A stretch of DNA of 64,000 nucleotides from Spirometra erinaceieuropaei (GCA_902702965.1 CACRXP010000050.1:1764931-1828930); one strand, 5' to 3'. Shown: positions 45,146-56,929, numbered from the stretch's first letter. Notes: generated by a model from the sequence alone, not told the origin. Translations and numbers: made by a program.

Positions 45146-46039
45146 GTACATTTAGCTGACTGTATTCTTAGCAAACACTATAGCTGCTCATCAGAAATGC
45201 ACTCGTCGAGATGAGATCAGTGAATTTAGTCAATGAGCCTCATATGCAACGGTCTGGTTTTACTAGTTGGACCTGAGCCAGTCTCGGAATGCTCAATGGG
45301 TCCGAACGAGGACAGCGCACACACACACACACAGTTGGCTCAAGTCCGGTCTCATCTTTACCTTGTCATTTGGACAGAAAGTCCCACCTTGGTTGAGCGA
45401 GGCTATCCACTGACTTTAGCGTTTCGCTCTCAGCCTATTGGCCAAATAAACACCGGGGAACCAGAGGCTCTAATTCTCCTTTTGAATGGATTGTTTTGCA
45501 GGCTTCTTCTGTCTCATCACTCATCACAGACGACAGGCTGCGTATCCGCGTGTCCGTAGCGCGAATTTCGAGGGAGGGTTTCTGTAAGAACCTGTTGACT
45601 GGCACTGATGAAGCAAATAATTGAGCCGATATACCAAACCCTAGCCCTCCGTTCTCTGGTCACACTGCCGCTGTTAGTAAGCGATTCTTTATTCGTCAGG
45701 TCTGAGATTCTGCCTACTGCGTAACTAGTCTTTGCTGAAAATTATTCCACTATCTGCCATCGGCGAGTAGTCAACAGTTACGCTAACTGCCGAACTCGTC
45801 TTTATGCATGTTATAAATTTTTATAAAAATTCGGCCGGTGCGGTAAGCAGATTGTTCAGTGTGCTCACTTGTAGACGAAAATAAGGCTTCCTGCTATCAC
45901 CGTAGGCTGCTTATCGATCCATTTTACTCAGAAATCGTCTACGCCCACGCCGCTGAGGGCGATGAGGGTCTTAAGACACTGTCCTAAAGTTGGGGTTTCG
46001 TGAATAACCTGATCATGCCGACATGTACTGTGGCCCATC
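45146..46039. other. Unassigned sequence with a short (CA)n
   Basis: A 16-bp (CA)8 tract lies at 45318-45333. Near 45602 a CTGATGAAGC...TTGAGCCGATA string resembles retroelement 3' ends but was not assigned. The 108-codon frame at 45233-45559 has no motif. Confidence 0.4.
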
Positions 46040-46965
46040 GCCAATCGTGTGAAAACCCAGTGTGTGGTGTGAGGGGGTGGGGCCGTGTGCGACACGCCCA
46101 AGACAGGCTATTTAGCTCTGTTAAACACTAACGTGCGGTCCGCGCATCAGACGGCTGACCGACTCGGACAGTGGGCTGGTGCCTAAGAGAGATGAAAGAA
46201 AGAGTTGGGTTGACTCCGGGAGCTGCGTTCCTAGGGCACCCAGCGTATATTTCTCAATTATAAACAAGTTGACGCGCTTCCAAACTATCACAGTGCGTTA
46301 AAAATCATGGCTTAGAAGTCTGCCAACTGATGGTGCAACCCGGTCAGCCTATGAGAAAGGAGGGGCAGGCTGCAATGTCTCCCTCTTGATGTGACCTCTG
46401 TGGCACTCCCACCTAATTGGAATCATAGTCATCCTCTCTGTTGTTTTATAAAAACCTGGTCCATTACGTGTGGGTCAGGCGTGTAGACGGGTTGTACAAT
46501 TTTGTCAGTTACTGCGCTCGATCCCGTCTCCGGTCTTCCTGACTTTGTTTTGCTACCGGGTTCATGTGGGCGAACAAGGAGAGAGGACGGCAGGTGAAGC
46601 GTACGTCTACTATCAATATAAACTAATTCACGCGCTACTCATCTTCCTGAGTCCACCATGAAGTGGGGCACACGGTGGATATCGTCGTATGCGACCATCG
46701 AAATGTCATATGTAAATATCATTCACATTTTCACGGTTAACGCAACATTTCACTAAATGGGCATAGACACAACGGACGCAGAGTTTTGGGGTCAGACAAT
46801 CAAGGACTTTCATTCGGTGAAGGGAACAGCACGGCCTGATAAATACATGGTTTACTGAGTAACGAAGAAAAGTGTTGGAGTACCGGAACCAGCTGTTTAT
46901 TCCTCTTAGCTTTCGAACTCGTTTAGGAGTCCATCGTCAAAGATAGCAACCAAATAAACAACAGT
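46040..46965 (+). repeat. R1 copy f with E block and a reversed PLE-1 3' end
   Basis: R1 blocks A to D (GACGGCTGACCGACTCGGAC, TTATAAACAAGTTGACGCGC, CTTAGAAGTCTGCCAACTGA, TATAAACTAATTCACGCGC) run to about 46710. An E block follows at 46715-46870 and a minus-oriented PLE-1 terminus at 46885-46965, with a hammerhead-like core at 46911-46940 in which the first C is T (TTGACGA, GGACTC paired with GAGTTC, then GAAA). Confidence 0.65.
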
Positions 46966-47439
46966 TACAGGGGGTAATTAGCCAATCAACGACCAGTGTC
47001 CCAAGTCTTGAAGGTGACTGCGCAGGGTTTATTGTGGTCGACGCTCTTGTCGTTGCTTATTAACTCTCGAGGAATATTATCTGAAGCATAAAGTTAGGAA
47101 TGACAGAATTCGTGCTGCCTTCGTTAGCACAATTCCCTCCTTTTATTTCTGCATTATCAAACTTTTTGAGTAAGTACGTGCGTTCTGATCTCTTTTTGTG
47201 TAAATAGACGTTCATCAGGACAAACTACAGTGCAGCTGCACTATGCTGAAATAAACAGTGATTTAATTTGACCACTTTGACCGTCTACTGACATTGAAAT
47301 CTTCATGTACCTACTGGGAGGACGATGCATCAGTCTGTCGCCTTAAGGCATTTTCGAAAGGCAGGTAGCCACTAAAAACTACTGTCCCACTGTTGCAATA
47401 CAGGCTTGTAGTCCCCGTACATTGCGCCCATCCCCACTA
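46966..47439. other. Non-coding stretch, nothing resolved
   Basis: No supported feature. Confidence 0.35.
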
Positions 47440-47721
47440 CAAGACGGTTGACTGGTACATGAGAGAGGGAAGGAAGACCATGAGCTTGACAACGGGGAAT
47501 TCATCCTCACGACATTTTCGTTCATTGTTCACAACATCAATCTGAAGAGCCTGAATCTATCGCTAAGTCGTGGCTTTCGTTAACTGACGGGATAGCTCAG
47601 TTCNNNNNNNNNNNNNNNNNNNNNNNNNNNNNNNNNNNNNNNNNNNNNNNNNNNNNNNNNNNNNNNGGTAGGAGTGCGAGCCAGGTTCAATGGTTTTTCT
47701 ATTAATGTAGCCGTTATGGCA
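47440..47721 (+). repeat. R1 copy g, interrupted by a 63-base gap
   Basis: Block A/B remnants (ACTACAAGACGGTTGACTGG, AATCTGAAGAGCCTGAATCT, GTTAACTGACGGGATAG), then N at 47604-47666, then TTCAATGGTTTTTCTATTAA with CCGTTATGGCACC. Joined directly to a PLE-1 copy. Confidence 0.65.
47604..47666. other. Assembly gap (63 N)
   Basis: Run of N inside an R1 copy. Confidence 1.
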
Positions 47722-48912
47722 CCGAAACAATGCTATCGACAATTAGAAGACGCTCCCAGGGGTTCACCCATGTCCGGTTTTCCGGCAGAGGCCGTAATGC
47801 AGAAATGAGAAACCATGGCTCTTCCCACAGTTAGCCCAAAACTCTGACTGCGCTATGTAGATGACGCTTTTGTCATCGTGAAGAAAAATCACTTGAATCT
47901 GCTCCTTATCAATTTTAACTCTATATTTCCAGGAATAAATTTCACTTTCGAAAAGGAGGTTGATGGACAACTCCCACTCCTGGATGTCCTTGTACGTCGA
48001 AAAACTACGCGATCACTTCACACATCAGTTTATCGCAAAGAGGCATATTCAGAGGTCGACCTACATTTTTAGAGCAACTACCCTGTCTCACAAACGGAGT
48101 AGAGTCTACAGCCTTCTGAATCTAGCCAAAACTCACTGCTCTGATGAAACAAGTTACCAAGCAGAAATGAAACACCTCCGCAAAATATTTTCCTAGAATG
48201 GGTGACCGCATGACTCTATGCGTCAACGCACGAGGCACCAGCAATTCAAGGGAAAGGGTATTTCCAGTGTTATGGCCGCTCGGGCACCAAAACCGACCAC
48301 CTGGCGAACTCTTCCATACGTGAAAAATGTGTCTAAACTAATTGAATGGCAACTAAAAAGCACCAGATACACGTAGCACACCATCCGGCAACTAGCTTAT
48401 GCACACAGCTTGTACAGCCTAAGAACAGGGTTGGCTACCTCGAAAGAAAAGGTGCCATCTGAAAGTCCCATATTTCAGCTGTGACGCCGTCAATTGTGGC
48501 CAAACTGGGAAATTTGTCTCGACCCGTATACACGAACAACAGTTGGCTGTGAAAAGACGCGACCATCTGTCCCAGGTGGCCATGCAAACGCTAGAAACAA
48601 GGAAAAAATGAGTGTGAGAACACTCGCATTACCCAATAAGGAAAAGCCGCGAATTCCCGGAGGCAATGCATTCAGATGAGGCATGCGTCAATCAGCATAT
48701 CGACCTAGATGCCACGTACAAAATCGTCAAGAAAAAATCAAACCGGTGCAATCAATCCCGAAGAGGTGAAAAATTGCAATTAACGAGCACTATCAAAGAC
48801 GTTGACCGGTCACAGAATACCTTCTTCGACTCAGTTAGGAAGTTAATTGTTTTTGCGCACCCATAGTCTGAAGATGAGATGGAGGATCAGTCTCGAAAAC
48901 TTACACAATAAA
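47722..48912 (+). pseudogene. PLE-1 reverse transcriptase / GIY-YIG element, 5'-truncated and broken
   Basis: The plus strand encodes GSPMSGFPAEAVMQK (motif B), a stop, LRYVDDAFVIVKKNHLNLL (motif C, both Asp intact), GQLPLLDVLVRR (motif D region) and TSVYRKEAYSEVDLHF. After frame changes it continues with RVYSLLNLAKTHCSDET. The endonuclease remnant is NCGQTGKFVSTRIHEQQLAV, then KRRDHLSQVAMQTLET and DEACVNQHIDLDATY. Motif A is missing, so the copy starts in the palm domain and cannot be active. It sits in R1 copy g and ends in a CTGAAGA...GAAA motif followed by AATAAAAG. Confidence 0.85.
48868..48898 (+). ncRNA. Hammerhead-like motif at PLE-1 3' end
   Basis: CTGAAGA (48868-48874), one extra T, stem GAGAT/GTCTC (one G-T pair), GAAA (48895-48898), then AC and an AATAAA-like signal. 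Same layout as 10470-10509 and 62588-62617. Confidence 0.45.
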
Positions 48913-49046
48913 AGTTCGAAGCAAGCATAGACTGCAGAATTTCGTGGAACTAGTAAATTTTGCGACGGCTTATCATTTGAAGCCTGTCGTTGCATAATAG
49001 AGATAACAACTGGGAGAGATACATAGATTTGGACGTCCAGAGAAAA

Positions 49047-49760
49047 TCAGTATAAAACAGCAAGGTCATCGTATACTACCTTTGGGTGGCCTTTCGAGAA
49101 GATGATGCACCCGGGACCCACCTCCTTCGGTTCATCTTGTTCGGGGAAGCCTGCCTCGCTCTTGGCCACAATGGCACCTTTTGGTGCTGCCAGTTCGCGA
49201 GCTACCAACGCCGTCCGCCTTCTGACTGGTTGCTGCTTGAATTGTTTAAAAGGGAGCGAAGATTGCCGGCTGCTAGCATGAGCGGACTCGCTGAACAGCC
49301 CGTGGGGTGGGGGCGGGAGATGGGGACGGGAGTTGTAGTTTGTTTGCTGGCTTCGATCGCCAGTTGTACATCTGCGAGTCACGGCCTTTGTGCAGATGAC
49401 GCGACCCCAGCATTCGTCTAGGGCACTTTTTCTAGTTGTTTACCCTACGAGGAAGTAAGCAGTGCTGTCCCTGAATAGGGCTACTTGAACATCCCAGACG
49501 AGTGCCGAACTCCACTATGAGTCAGGGCTTTGTTCGATGGAGAGGGGCCAGAGTTACCCTGGGCCGTCTACGGTATTGCATGTCGCCCTCTTTGTAGGAC
49601 TTCGTGAAAGTGGGGAGGGGGAGGTGGAGGGATGTGAGTGGCGACGCACGCAACACCGGATTCCCTCATGTGGTTTTATCCGTCGGCCGGTATAGCCGCT
49701 AGGCGCAGCCCAGCTTCGGGGCGTTACAGATGAGAGTTGAATGCCTCTCAAGGACCTTGT
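49047..49760 (-). pseudogene. RTE-like LINE 5' fragment: 5' UTR and start of endonuclease (copy b)
   Basis: The minus-strand frame carries RRRTALVARELAAPKGAIVA, then GFPEQDEPKEVGPG and KGHPK, corresponding to RRTALVARELARYKVDIAAL, FSQQGQLEEVGAGYTFWSGH and PKAERWDAGVAF in the copy at 58.1 kb. Upstream on the same strand (49250-49755) its untranslated leader aligns with 57240-57950, sharing AGTAGCCCTATTCAGG / AGCAGCCCTATTTAGG, GGGCTAGAAAAGATGTCC-like and AATGCTGGGG blocks. Only the first ~65 endonuclease codons remain, with substitutions at conserved positions. Confidence 0.75.
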
Positions 49761-51994
49761 AGAACAGTCACCACTTGCATGTTGCGACCTACCACGTCTA
49801 CGCCGTCTAACCCCAAACTAGGTGCCTCTGCACTCTTGGTTGTTCGTACCGCACTTGAGCATGCCACTCCTCAATCGGTGCAGCTTGTTCCAGCTGGACA
49901 ACACCTGGACTTGCTCCAAAAAATCTATTCAAGCGGTTTACACCACTGTCTCACCCCTTCTCGAGCATGATTTAACACCATCTGAACACGTCCCAGTATC
50001 ACCAAAGCCCAAGGCTTCTGGAAGTAGTCATGCAGGGCTCTGTGCACGACAGACTTCTCTTTCTCCTGTCTTTGGTCTCATTCTGGTATTTGGGGCTTGA
50101 TTTAGGACTATATCATTCGAAGTGCACTCAGCACTTAGACGCTACATGATAAGCGAATTTGCGCATAGAGGCGACGGAGAGCATCAGGATTATGCACCGA
50201 TAAGAAAATTGATAACGAACTTTGAAGAACGATAAGTGCGTCTGTGAAAAGCATGTCCAGCTGTTTTAGTAAATCTGGCGATGACTATACTTCGAAACTA
50301 TTGACGAGGAGGTGACCAGTCAAGTGATAGGTATCCGTTACATTCTTCCATAAATTGTAACTCTAGAACCCATAGCAGGAACAGAAGTCTGGGGGCTAGA
50401 AAGCGTTGTAAAAACGCATCAGCCGTCTGTTGAAAATTATATTTACGGGAGTAATGGAAGGGTTTGATTTCCGTAAGGGGGATATTTATCCGAAACTTTG
50501 AACAAGTGCTCAAACTCCATATCAGATAATAAAAAACCCCCTGCGTCTTTTTATCCATCCGCAAGGGTTCCGTCCGGTCCATTTATCGGCCCGTCTGTTT
50601 TGGAGGTTGCTACGTTTAAGTGGGCTGACGCGTCAAACCGTTTGGCAGTCGCTCGCGGCCATGCAGTCCGCATCGGAGTGGTCGAAAGAAATGTTCACGT
50701 TGTAGCAACGTCATTCATTAGTAGAATTTGCACTGTGCAGCAGCCCACTGTCTTCGAGTCAACTTGCTACTCCGTATTTGAGGCCAAGAACAAGACTGCT
50801 GTCCTCAGTCTGTTTCACTCCAAGGCATTTCACCAAATAAGTTACACGAATATGAGGTCAGCGTGCAGATATTGTGTCCACATAGCAGAAACCACGTACA
50901 GACCGCGGAGTGGATGTCCGATAAGCAAACTCCTCTGCTCGTTAAGTGGAAAAAATCTGCGAAATAGTTATCCGGGCTTTTTGCTACTAACGAATACTGA
51001 AATATAATACGGCAGATGCCATGTAACCTCCTGTTTCTGTTAGTGCCACTCGTTTGAGGAGTGGTCACCACTCCGCATTAGTCAATTTTCTTCGACCAAA
51101 ATACTCAAAGTTATTTCCTAGATGACCGTAGCACAACAACGCTCCACTCACTGAAATTCAAATCATTCCCTAATAATTCACGTAAACTTTGATCCCACAT
51201 TCGTGTTTGAAATTTGCATAACAAATACTGCATACAAAACGCTGTGGGGACGACTGTGGAGACGAACCCCTCAGAAATGTGACATATAACAGCACAAGTG
51301 TCTGTGAAGGAAGAATCAGAATACTTAGATAATACAGATGATAGAAATATGCCGTGGCTACAGTGACATACGTCTGTATTTCTACCACTCTATGTTGGGT
51401 GTTTATTCTGAGCAATCTGTGCATGACTCTCGGTATAAACATCCATGGGTTTTTCCCTACATTCCTAAACGTCTTGCCTGGTAAACGATCCGTAATTACT
51501 TTAAGTTATGATTTAGCCTGGCACGATTGTGATTATTACTTCTCAGTTATTATTAAAAAGTCGCTCAGAATATTTTTGTCATAACAAATCATAAGTTTTT
51601 TTTGTCAGAACAAAACACAGGCTAAAGACCTGCAGCCATCTTGGACGAAACAACCCTCGGAGCAAATATACAAAACAGGGTAGGACCTATTTATCGGATT
51701 CGCATTACGCCGTTAGTGCGCAGATATCGATTGTCTTCAATATAAATGTTTATTTTAGTCGTATTTAGTTCACTTAATCCACAGTCATATGGATAACAAT
51801 TTACGGAATTATTGACATAACGTTCATGTCTGGATTCCATGACACCCAGGTCACTAAGTTTCAAAGTACTATGGTCGAAAATGCGAATGCTTTCCAAATC
51901 AAAAGTCAGGGAAACAGTTAAAAGGACAACCTTCACTGTGGCATTTTTGTTCGCAAGCCGTCGAGGGGCATGCATGCACCCGTGATTAGCGCGG
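49761..51994. other. Unassigned; 169-codon frame without motif
   Basis: The plus frame at 50498-51007 (169 codons) is long for random sequence here but shows no recognisable domain, signal peptide or membrane segment. It is not flanked by recognisable splice or retroelement features. Left uncalled. No other feature seen. Confidence 0.3.
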
Positions 51995-52115
51995 TTGCAA
52001 CAAATCGATGAAGACTAGAATATCGATCGACGCCACTGCGCCATCCAGCCCAACGCTGAGTCATACGCGGCGCAAGCAATCAACAGGCCAGGGTGATTTG
52101 GCCACCTTCGCCAAG
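51995..52115 (+). repeat. R4 dispersed repeat, copy 2
   Basis: AGAATATCGATCGACGCCAC followed by TGAGTCATACGCGGCGCAAG and CAATCAAC; parallels 41700-41770. Confidence 0.45.
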
Positions 52116-52393
52116 TTTAGTAGACCACACACGTATTCTCTCAGATAACCCCATATCCGACCGACCAAACTAGACAACAGCAGTACAGGCATTGCCAACC
52201 TCAAGGACCTACGGTTATTAGAACAAGAGAAAGGGCTAGATGGGACATAAAACACTTCTGTTGCTGTGGCTGTCCAAGGGGTAGGCACGAGATGCTAGTG
52301 TCGCTCTCACAGAGTCAGAAGCCAAATCACCAGAAAATTGCCTTACCTCTCACATTGACCAATGGCAGACCCACATTAAGGAGAGGGGTTGAG

Positions 52394-52581
52394 CACGGGA
52401 ATATGGATCTCCGTTATACTGGTGGCCTTGCCTCAAGTTCAGGGAAGTCCAAATTAGAGTTAGGGCTAGGAGGCCCAGGGGTAGTTTTAGAGTTAGGGTT
52501 CAAGTTAGGAAATGGGAGCAGAAGCCCCCTGGAATTTAGCGCGGGGCCACCTATGGTACTGTGAGAGTCCCAATTCCAGTG
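52394..52581. mobile_element. R5 short inverted-repeat element with TTAGGG-like core
   Basis: The left end CACGGGAATATGGATCTCCG and the right end, reverse-complemented CACTGGAATTGGGACTCTCA, are imperfect terminal inverted repeats. The core at 52450-52516 is full of TTAGAGTTAGGG-type units. 188 bp, non-coding; the 90-codon frame over it is spurious. Confidence 0.55.
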
Positions 52582-53970
52582 TCCGACCATGAGACCACAC
52601 GAAAATTTACACAAGTTTGCGTCTGCTAAAGGCAAACAGACCAACTGCTCTAAGTTATCAAAGCAAGAGTAGACAAAGATCATACCGTTTGAAGAGAAAT
52701 TCCTAGTTGCCACCGCGTAGTGCCCACAGTACCAATGGATACCTTTTAAAAGCTGCTTAAAATGAAGTCTCCCAACCATAGTCCGCCTTCCGAACCAGGG
52801 GTAGAGAAAATGAATGTACAATTGCTAGCGGCATTGACAGCTGGAAAATGGCACTTTTCAGGGAGCATGATTTGCTAGACGTGACAGTGACGAAGGCGGC
52901 GGGCTTGTTAAAAGACAAATGAACATTTGTGCGGAGTAGGTACTGGGGGAAGAAGGCTTTGGGAGCAAACAGAAGGGACGACAGTGAGTTATTCCACGCA
53001 GGTCTTTGGATCCCGTGCTAGACCTATCCGACCACAGACAGGAAAAGATCCGACGTCCCCTCTTCGATAAACGTCAGCTTTATAAGTCACATGCGAGTAA
53101 CATTTCACAATGCGAAAAATTGCGTTCTCCGGACAGAGAAACCAAACACAACATAAGCCACTGGAGGTGCAACAAAATTGGCTGGCTTGAAAAAGAAACA
53201 AACTCCAAGGATGGAATAACTGTGGTGAAAGGCATAAATTATTCGTTGTCATTAGGGTATAATGCGGCCCCCAGTTCACCCGATACATGTTACTTCCTAG
53301 TCCGAACAAACTAATCTCCCTTGTCGGTCGAATCGCAGAACCTGAACGCTGGACCGAGCACTTTGGGCGCCTACTCAACCTGGAATCTGCAGTTTTCGGG
53401 GAAACTACCAAAAGACTCGCATACGAGGAAAGCAATGCTACCATTTGTCGATAAACCTACGTGCAGCAGATGTCTGGTGGAAAAGCAGACACAACTACGG
53501 TAGAAGTATGCAATTACGGAGACCTGTAGAAGCCCTACTCCGGGAGCCTGTTGCGATGCGGCGCCTCTTGCACGCATTTGCAGGCGGGTACCAGTGAAAG
53601 TTTAATTCTCAGTTAATCACAGCTATTTGAACTGAACGATCAATTTGAGGGTTGACGCAGACATGACCCCTTTCAAGACGTTCTGATGAATGCTCCACTG
53701 CCATTCCGGACGCCTGATTTCGTGGTGCCAGACGTATGCCCTCGTCTGGCTGACAATTTGGTCAACCTACTCTGCAATCATTCTGTACAGAACAACAATG
53801 TCCTCTCAACGGGTGTCCAAGCTCTCCTCTCTCTATCCGGAACCGGGTCTGAAGGTTGTAGTGGCTGGGAACGGCCTATGGCCCTGGCTATTGCAACAGC
53901 CCTTCCAGCCTTTTACAAGCCTATCCAGGTCTGTTCAGATTGGCAAAATTGAGAGATCCGAGTTGATTAT
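52582..53970. other. Unassigned sequence
   Basis: Frames on both strands at 52989-53577 and 53686-53974 overlap one another without any motif. Possibly an old element remnant. Confidence 0.3.
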
Positions 53971-53972
53971 TT

Positions 53973-54024
53973 GAAGAAGAAGAAGAAGAAGAAGAAGAAG
54001 AAGAAGAAGAAGAAGAAGAAGAAG
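53973..54024. repeat. (GAA)17 microsatellite
   Basis: Uninterrupted GAA repeat, 52 bp. On the minus strand it is (TTC)n immediately after the 3' end of the PLE-1 copy. Confidence 0.98.
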
Positions 54025-54029
54025 GGCTC

Positions 54030-55910
54030 TCCGGAACAGGTTTATTTAGATGCTGACCTTTCGATGAGCTTGGTAGGCTCTCCATTGTCAAAGCGTAAAA
54101 TGCACGTGATCGACCAGAAATCCCACGTGGCGTGACACGTTGGACGGCCTCGTGCTGATCGATTTTTCTCTCCTCTCGCCGCCTCCGCCTCTCGGGGGAT
54201 GGTTGGCAGACGTTTTGCCTGCGTGCTTTGTGAGTCACTTCTCCGTCGGGGGGAGGTGATTGAAGCCGTGTCGGGTGGTCGGTCTGACGGTTTTTGTTCT
54301 TCTTCACCGAGTAAACTCGCCGTCGGGCTGTCTTTGTATGGCCTTCTTAAGTCCGGTGTGGTTGTTTGGTCCTGAGCTCTACGATTGTGACAACGTAGGA
54401 CTTTGTAATATGCAGGAAGGTCCAGATGCCTGTTGATGGAGTGGGCATCAGAGAACCACGTCCCAAGAGTTAGCCGTTCTGCTTTTGTTTCGCCTCCGCC
54501 TAAGATGGTAGCTCGCTGGAGATCGAAAGTATGCCCATTTTCTCCAACGTGTGTTGCTAATTGAGAGTTTAGCTCTAACCTCCGAGTAACCGACTTGTGC
54601 TCTTGTAGGCGCGTCTGCAATTTCCGCCGGCATCTCCCACATAGTTGCAGTCACCCTCATTGCAATTTATTTTGTAGATAACTGCCGAGGTTTCGGTGGG
54701 TGGCAATGGGTCCTTAGGTTGTATCAGACGGCGGCGAATTGTTGCCTGGGGTCGGTGGGCTATGCCTACCCTGGCAGGTTGTAACAATCGAGAGGCAGCC
54801 TCAGAGACCCTTTAACGTAGGGAATGACCCCCCAGACTTCAGGTTGCTGCTCATTTGCCCGTCGTCTGTGCGTCCGACGTCTACTTCTCTCGATAAAATG
54901 TCTCGGATAACCATTGGCTGCAAATAGGTTCTGAAGATACATTCGTTCGGCTCTTTTAGCTTCTGGTGTGCCGTAGTGTGTTTTGACTCTTTGGAACAGA
55001 GTGCGGACACAGTTACGTTTGTGAGACAGAGGATGATTGCTGTTGAAGTGTAGGATCTGTCTCGTGTCGTTGGATTTTCGGAATACTGCGGTTTGCAGTT
55101 TTCCAGTTGCACATCGGCGCACAAGCACGTCAAGGAAGGGCAGTTGGTTATGTATTTCTGCTTCCATCGTAAATTGGATATCCGGATCAGCCGAGTTCAT
55201 TTGTTCCTTAAGGTGCTCAATGGCAGTTGTTTTGACAACGACGAAGGTGCCATTGACATAGCGAGCCCAGAACTTTGGTTGATACTCGGTGAACAGCAAG
55301 TGATCTATCCTTTGAAGAACTACTTCAGCGATTAGGCCTGATAGAGGGGAGCCCATAGGAATGACTTTTATTTGTTCGTACAGTTGTCCACCAAAGATAA
55401 ATAGGTCTTGAGGCAGTATCGCGGAAGCTCGAGCAGATTTTCAGACTTCAGTGGCTTGTCACTCTCTTTATAGCGCCCTGCCAGTAGTTGGGCGATAACG
55501 TCTATCGTTAGTTGCTGTGGAATGGAGGTGAAGAGCGAAACGACATCAAAGGATACCATGGATTCGTCTGGCTCTAACTTCAGATGGATGTTGGGGTATG
55601 GAGAAATCGCAAAGGACTTTATGCTTGTCATTGAAATCGCATATATCGAAGAAAGGTCATCTGAAATTTTGCCTTAATAAGTGCAACGTAGTCATATTCA
55701 ATGTCACTGGCACTATCATTGCCGGTCTTCTTCTCAAACGTCTGAGCGCGACATGTAACAGGGGATTTCATCAGAAACACTGTAGATTCAGGAAACGTCA
55801 CGGAGGGCAGTTGATATGATTTCCACCGTAAAGAAGTTTCTGGAAAACTCCAAAGGTCGCGGACCAGCCTCTGTCTTACTTTTCTTGGTCTCATAAAGAC
55901 CCCCAAAATT
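54030..55910 (-). pseudogene. PLE-1 reverse transcriptase / GIY-YIG element, frameshifted, YVDD lost
   Basis: On the minus strand from 55906 down: an upstream region (SLRWKSYQLPSVTFPESTVF), MVSFDVVSLFTSIPQQLTID (motif A, intact Asp; about 55560) and MGSPLSGLIAEVVLQRIDHL (motif B; 55356). ARYVNGTFVVVK then shows motif C changed from YVDD to YVNG. QLPFLDVLVRRCATGKLQTA and NHPLSHKRNCVRTLFQRVKT follow. The endonuclease reads TSAVIYKINCNEGDCNYVGD (GIY and YIG strands), shifts frame, and continues QTRLQEHKSVTRRLELNSQL, THVGENGHTFDL and SDAHSINRHLDLPAYY. There are at least three frame changes. Both metal-binding positions of motif C are altered, so reverse transcription is impossible. The 3' end is AATAAACCTGTTCCGG running into (TTC)n. 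Confidence 0.9.
54059..54091 (-). ncRNA. Degenerate hammerhead-like motif, PLE-1 3' end
   Basis: The minus strand reads TTGACAA, T, an imperfect hairpin with GAGC/GCTC, then CGAAAGG. It holds the same position as the intact motif at 62588-62617, but with C3 and the central GA altered. Confidence 0.35.
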
Positions 55911-56144
55911 ATAAATCGATACAGTCTCTCGGAAGGCCTTTGTCAGAAAGTCAAAACATTCAAACTGAAATCGTCGTGGTGCCCTTCTCGAAACTTCAGT
56001 TCCATTCGCTTTAGCTCTAAAATGCCACCGATAATGAAGATACTAGAGGTGGAGGGAGAGTTTGCTCTCACTCGAGTGTGTTGCCTACCTTTCTCAATGC
56101 AAGCAACCAAAAGTATTTTAAACCTTTCACGATCTGCCATGAAT
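55911..56144. other. Non-coding, nothing resolved
   Basis: No supported feature between the PLE-1 5' end and the zinc-finger pseudogene. Confidence 0.3.
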
Positions 56145-56929
56145 AATGGCTTGAAAGCTTGCCAACTTGCGTGACGTATCCTTCCTACTCAAGACTCGGG
56201 ATCAAGTTCAAATGGCCCCTTCTCAATGTGGTCGCCAGAACACGCTTATTTATGTGCCTGCGCTGTGAGCGCACATTCCGCGAGCGAATCGGCGACGCAG
56301 GACACATTCGGATTCAATGCACCAACAACCTGGCAACGTCAACTTTTTCTTCCACTCTCTCCTCTGCCTCAAACCCCGCGATGACGACCATCCCCGTCAC
56401 CAACGATCACACCGTCGCTGCCCCGACGTCATCAGTCCCCGGCGTTATACGCACTGCCCCAATCCCCTCGTCGACCACAGCGACCAGCTCCGCCAACAGC
56501 ACGACATCTCGCATTCCCCCCACCGATTGGATGACGTCCGACGTATCATTATCCGCTATCGCTATCACCACCCGCATTCCCACCTCCAGTAATGTGGACT
56601 CAGTCCCAACTTGTCCTTATTGCAATCGCGCATTCACCCTCCGACATCGACCTGGTCGGTCACTTGCGAATCCATCGCACGGAGACTGGCGCATCAGTGC
56701 CTGGAGCAGTCACGTACACTTGACGCATCCTCCCCAACCATTTTCACTGCCACCACACACTCAGCCACCGCATGGGCCTATTAGGTTACATGCATCTTCA
56801 CGAAAACCTGCGGTAGATTACCGCCGTCTATATTACATCATCACACCTTTGCCCACCGGCACTTGCACCACGCATCAATATCACCTATTGCCACACAATG
56901 TAAGCACTCAATTGACGCCTTTCAATTAA
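56145..56929 (+). pseudogene. Zinc-finger ORF1-type retroelement protein, frameshifted, preceded by R1 block B
   Basis: The open frame from 56159 (256 codons) shows a Cys2-His zinc finger CLRCERTFRERIGDAGHIRI ending in QC at about residues 33-54. A Ser/Thr/Pro-rich low-complexity stretch of about 90 residues follows, then a second finger CPYCNRAFTLRH near residue 153. Shifting frame there restores DLVGHLRIHRTETGASVPGA, and a third remnant reads SHRMGLLGYMHLHE. One or more frameshifts therefore destroyed fingers two and three. Fingers with this RIGLVGHLRIH signature accompany flatworm retroelements, so a nucleic-acid-binding ORF1 is the likely origin, though a domesticated gene cannot be excluded. 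R1 block B-like sequence (CTTGAAAGCTTGCCAACT, TTCTCAATGTGG) lies directly before and under the start. Confidence 0.65.

Noticed and set aside
45602..45630. CTGATGAAGC...GAGCCGATA as another hammerhead
   Set aside because: Stem II barely pairs and GAAA is GATA; kept only as a note in the surrounding stretch.
49086..49421. 111-codon plus-strand frame
   Set aside because: Antisense to the LINE endonuclease fragment on the minus strand.
50498..51007. 169-codon plus-strand frame
   Set aside because: No domain, signal, membrane segment or element context recognised; a chance frame is possible. Worth a database search but not annotated.
52292..52821. Overlapping frames on both strands with Gly/Leu-rich repeats
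   Set aside because: Produced by degenerate TTAGGG-like units in an R5 element.
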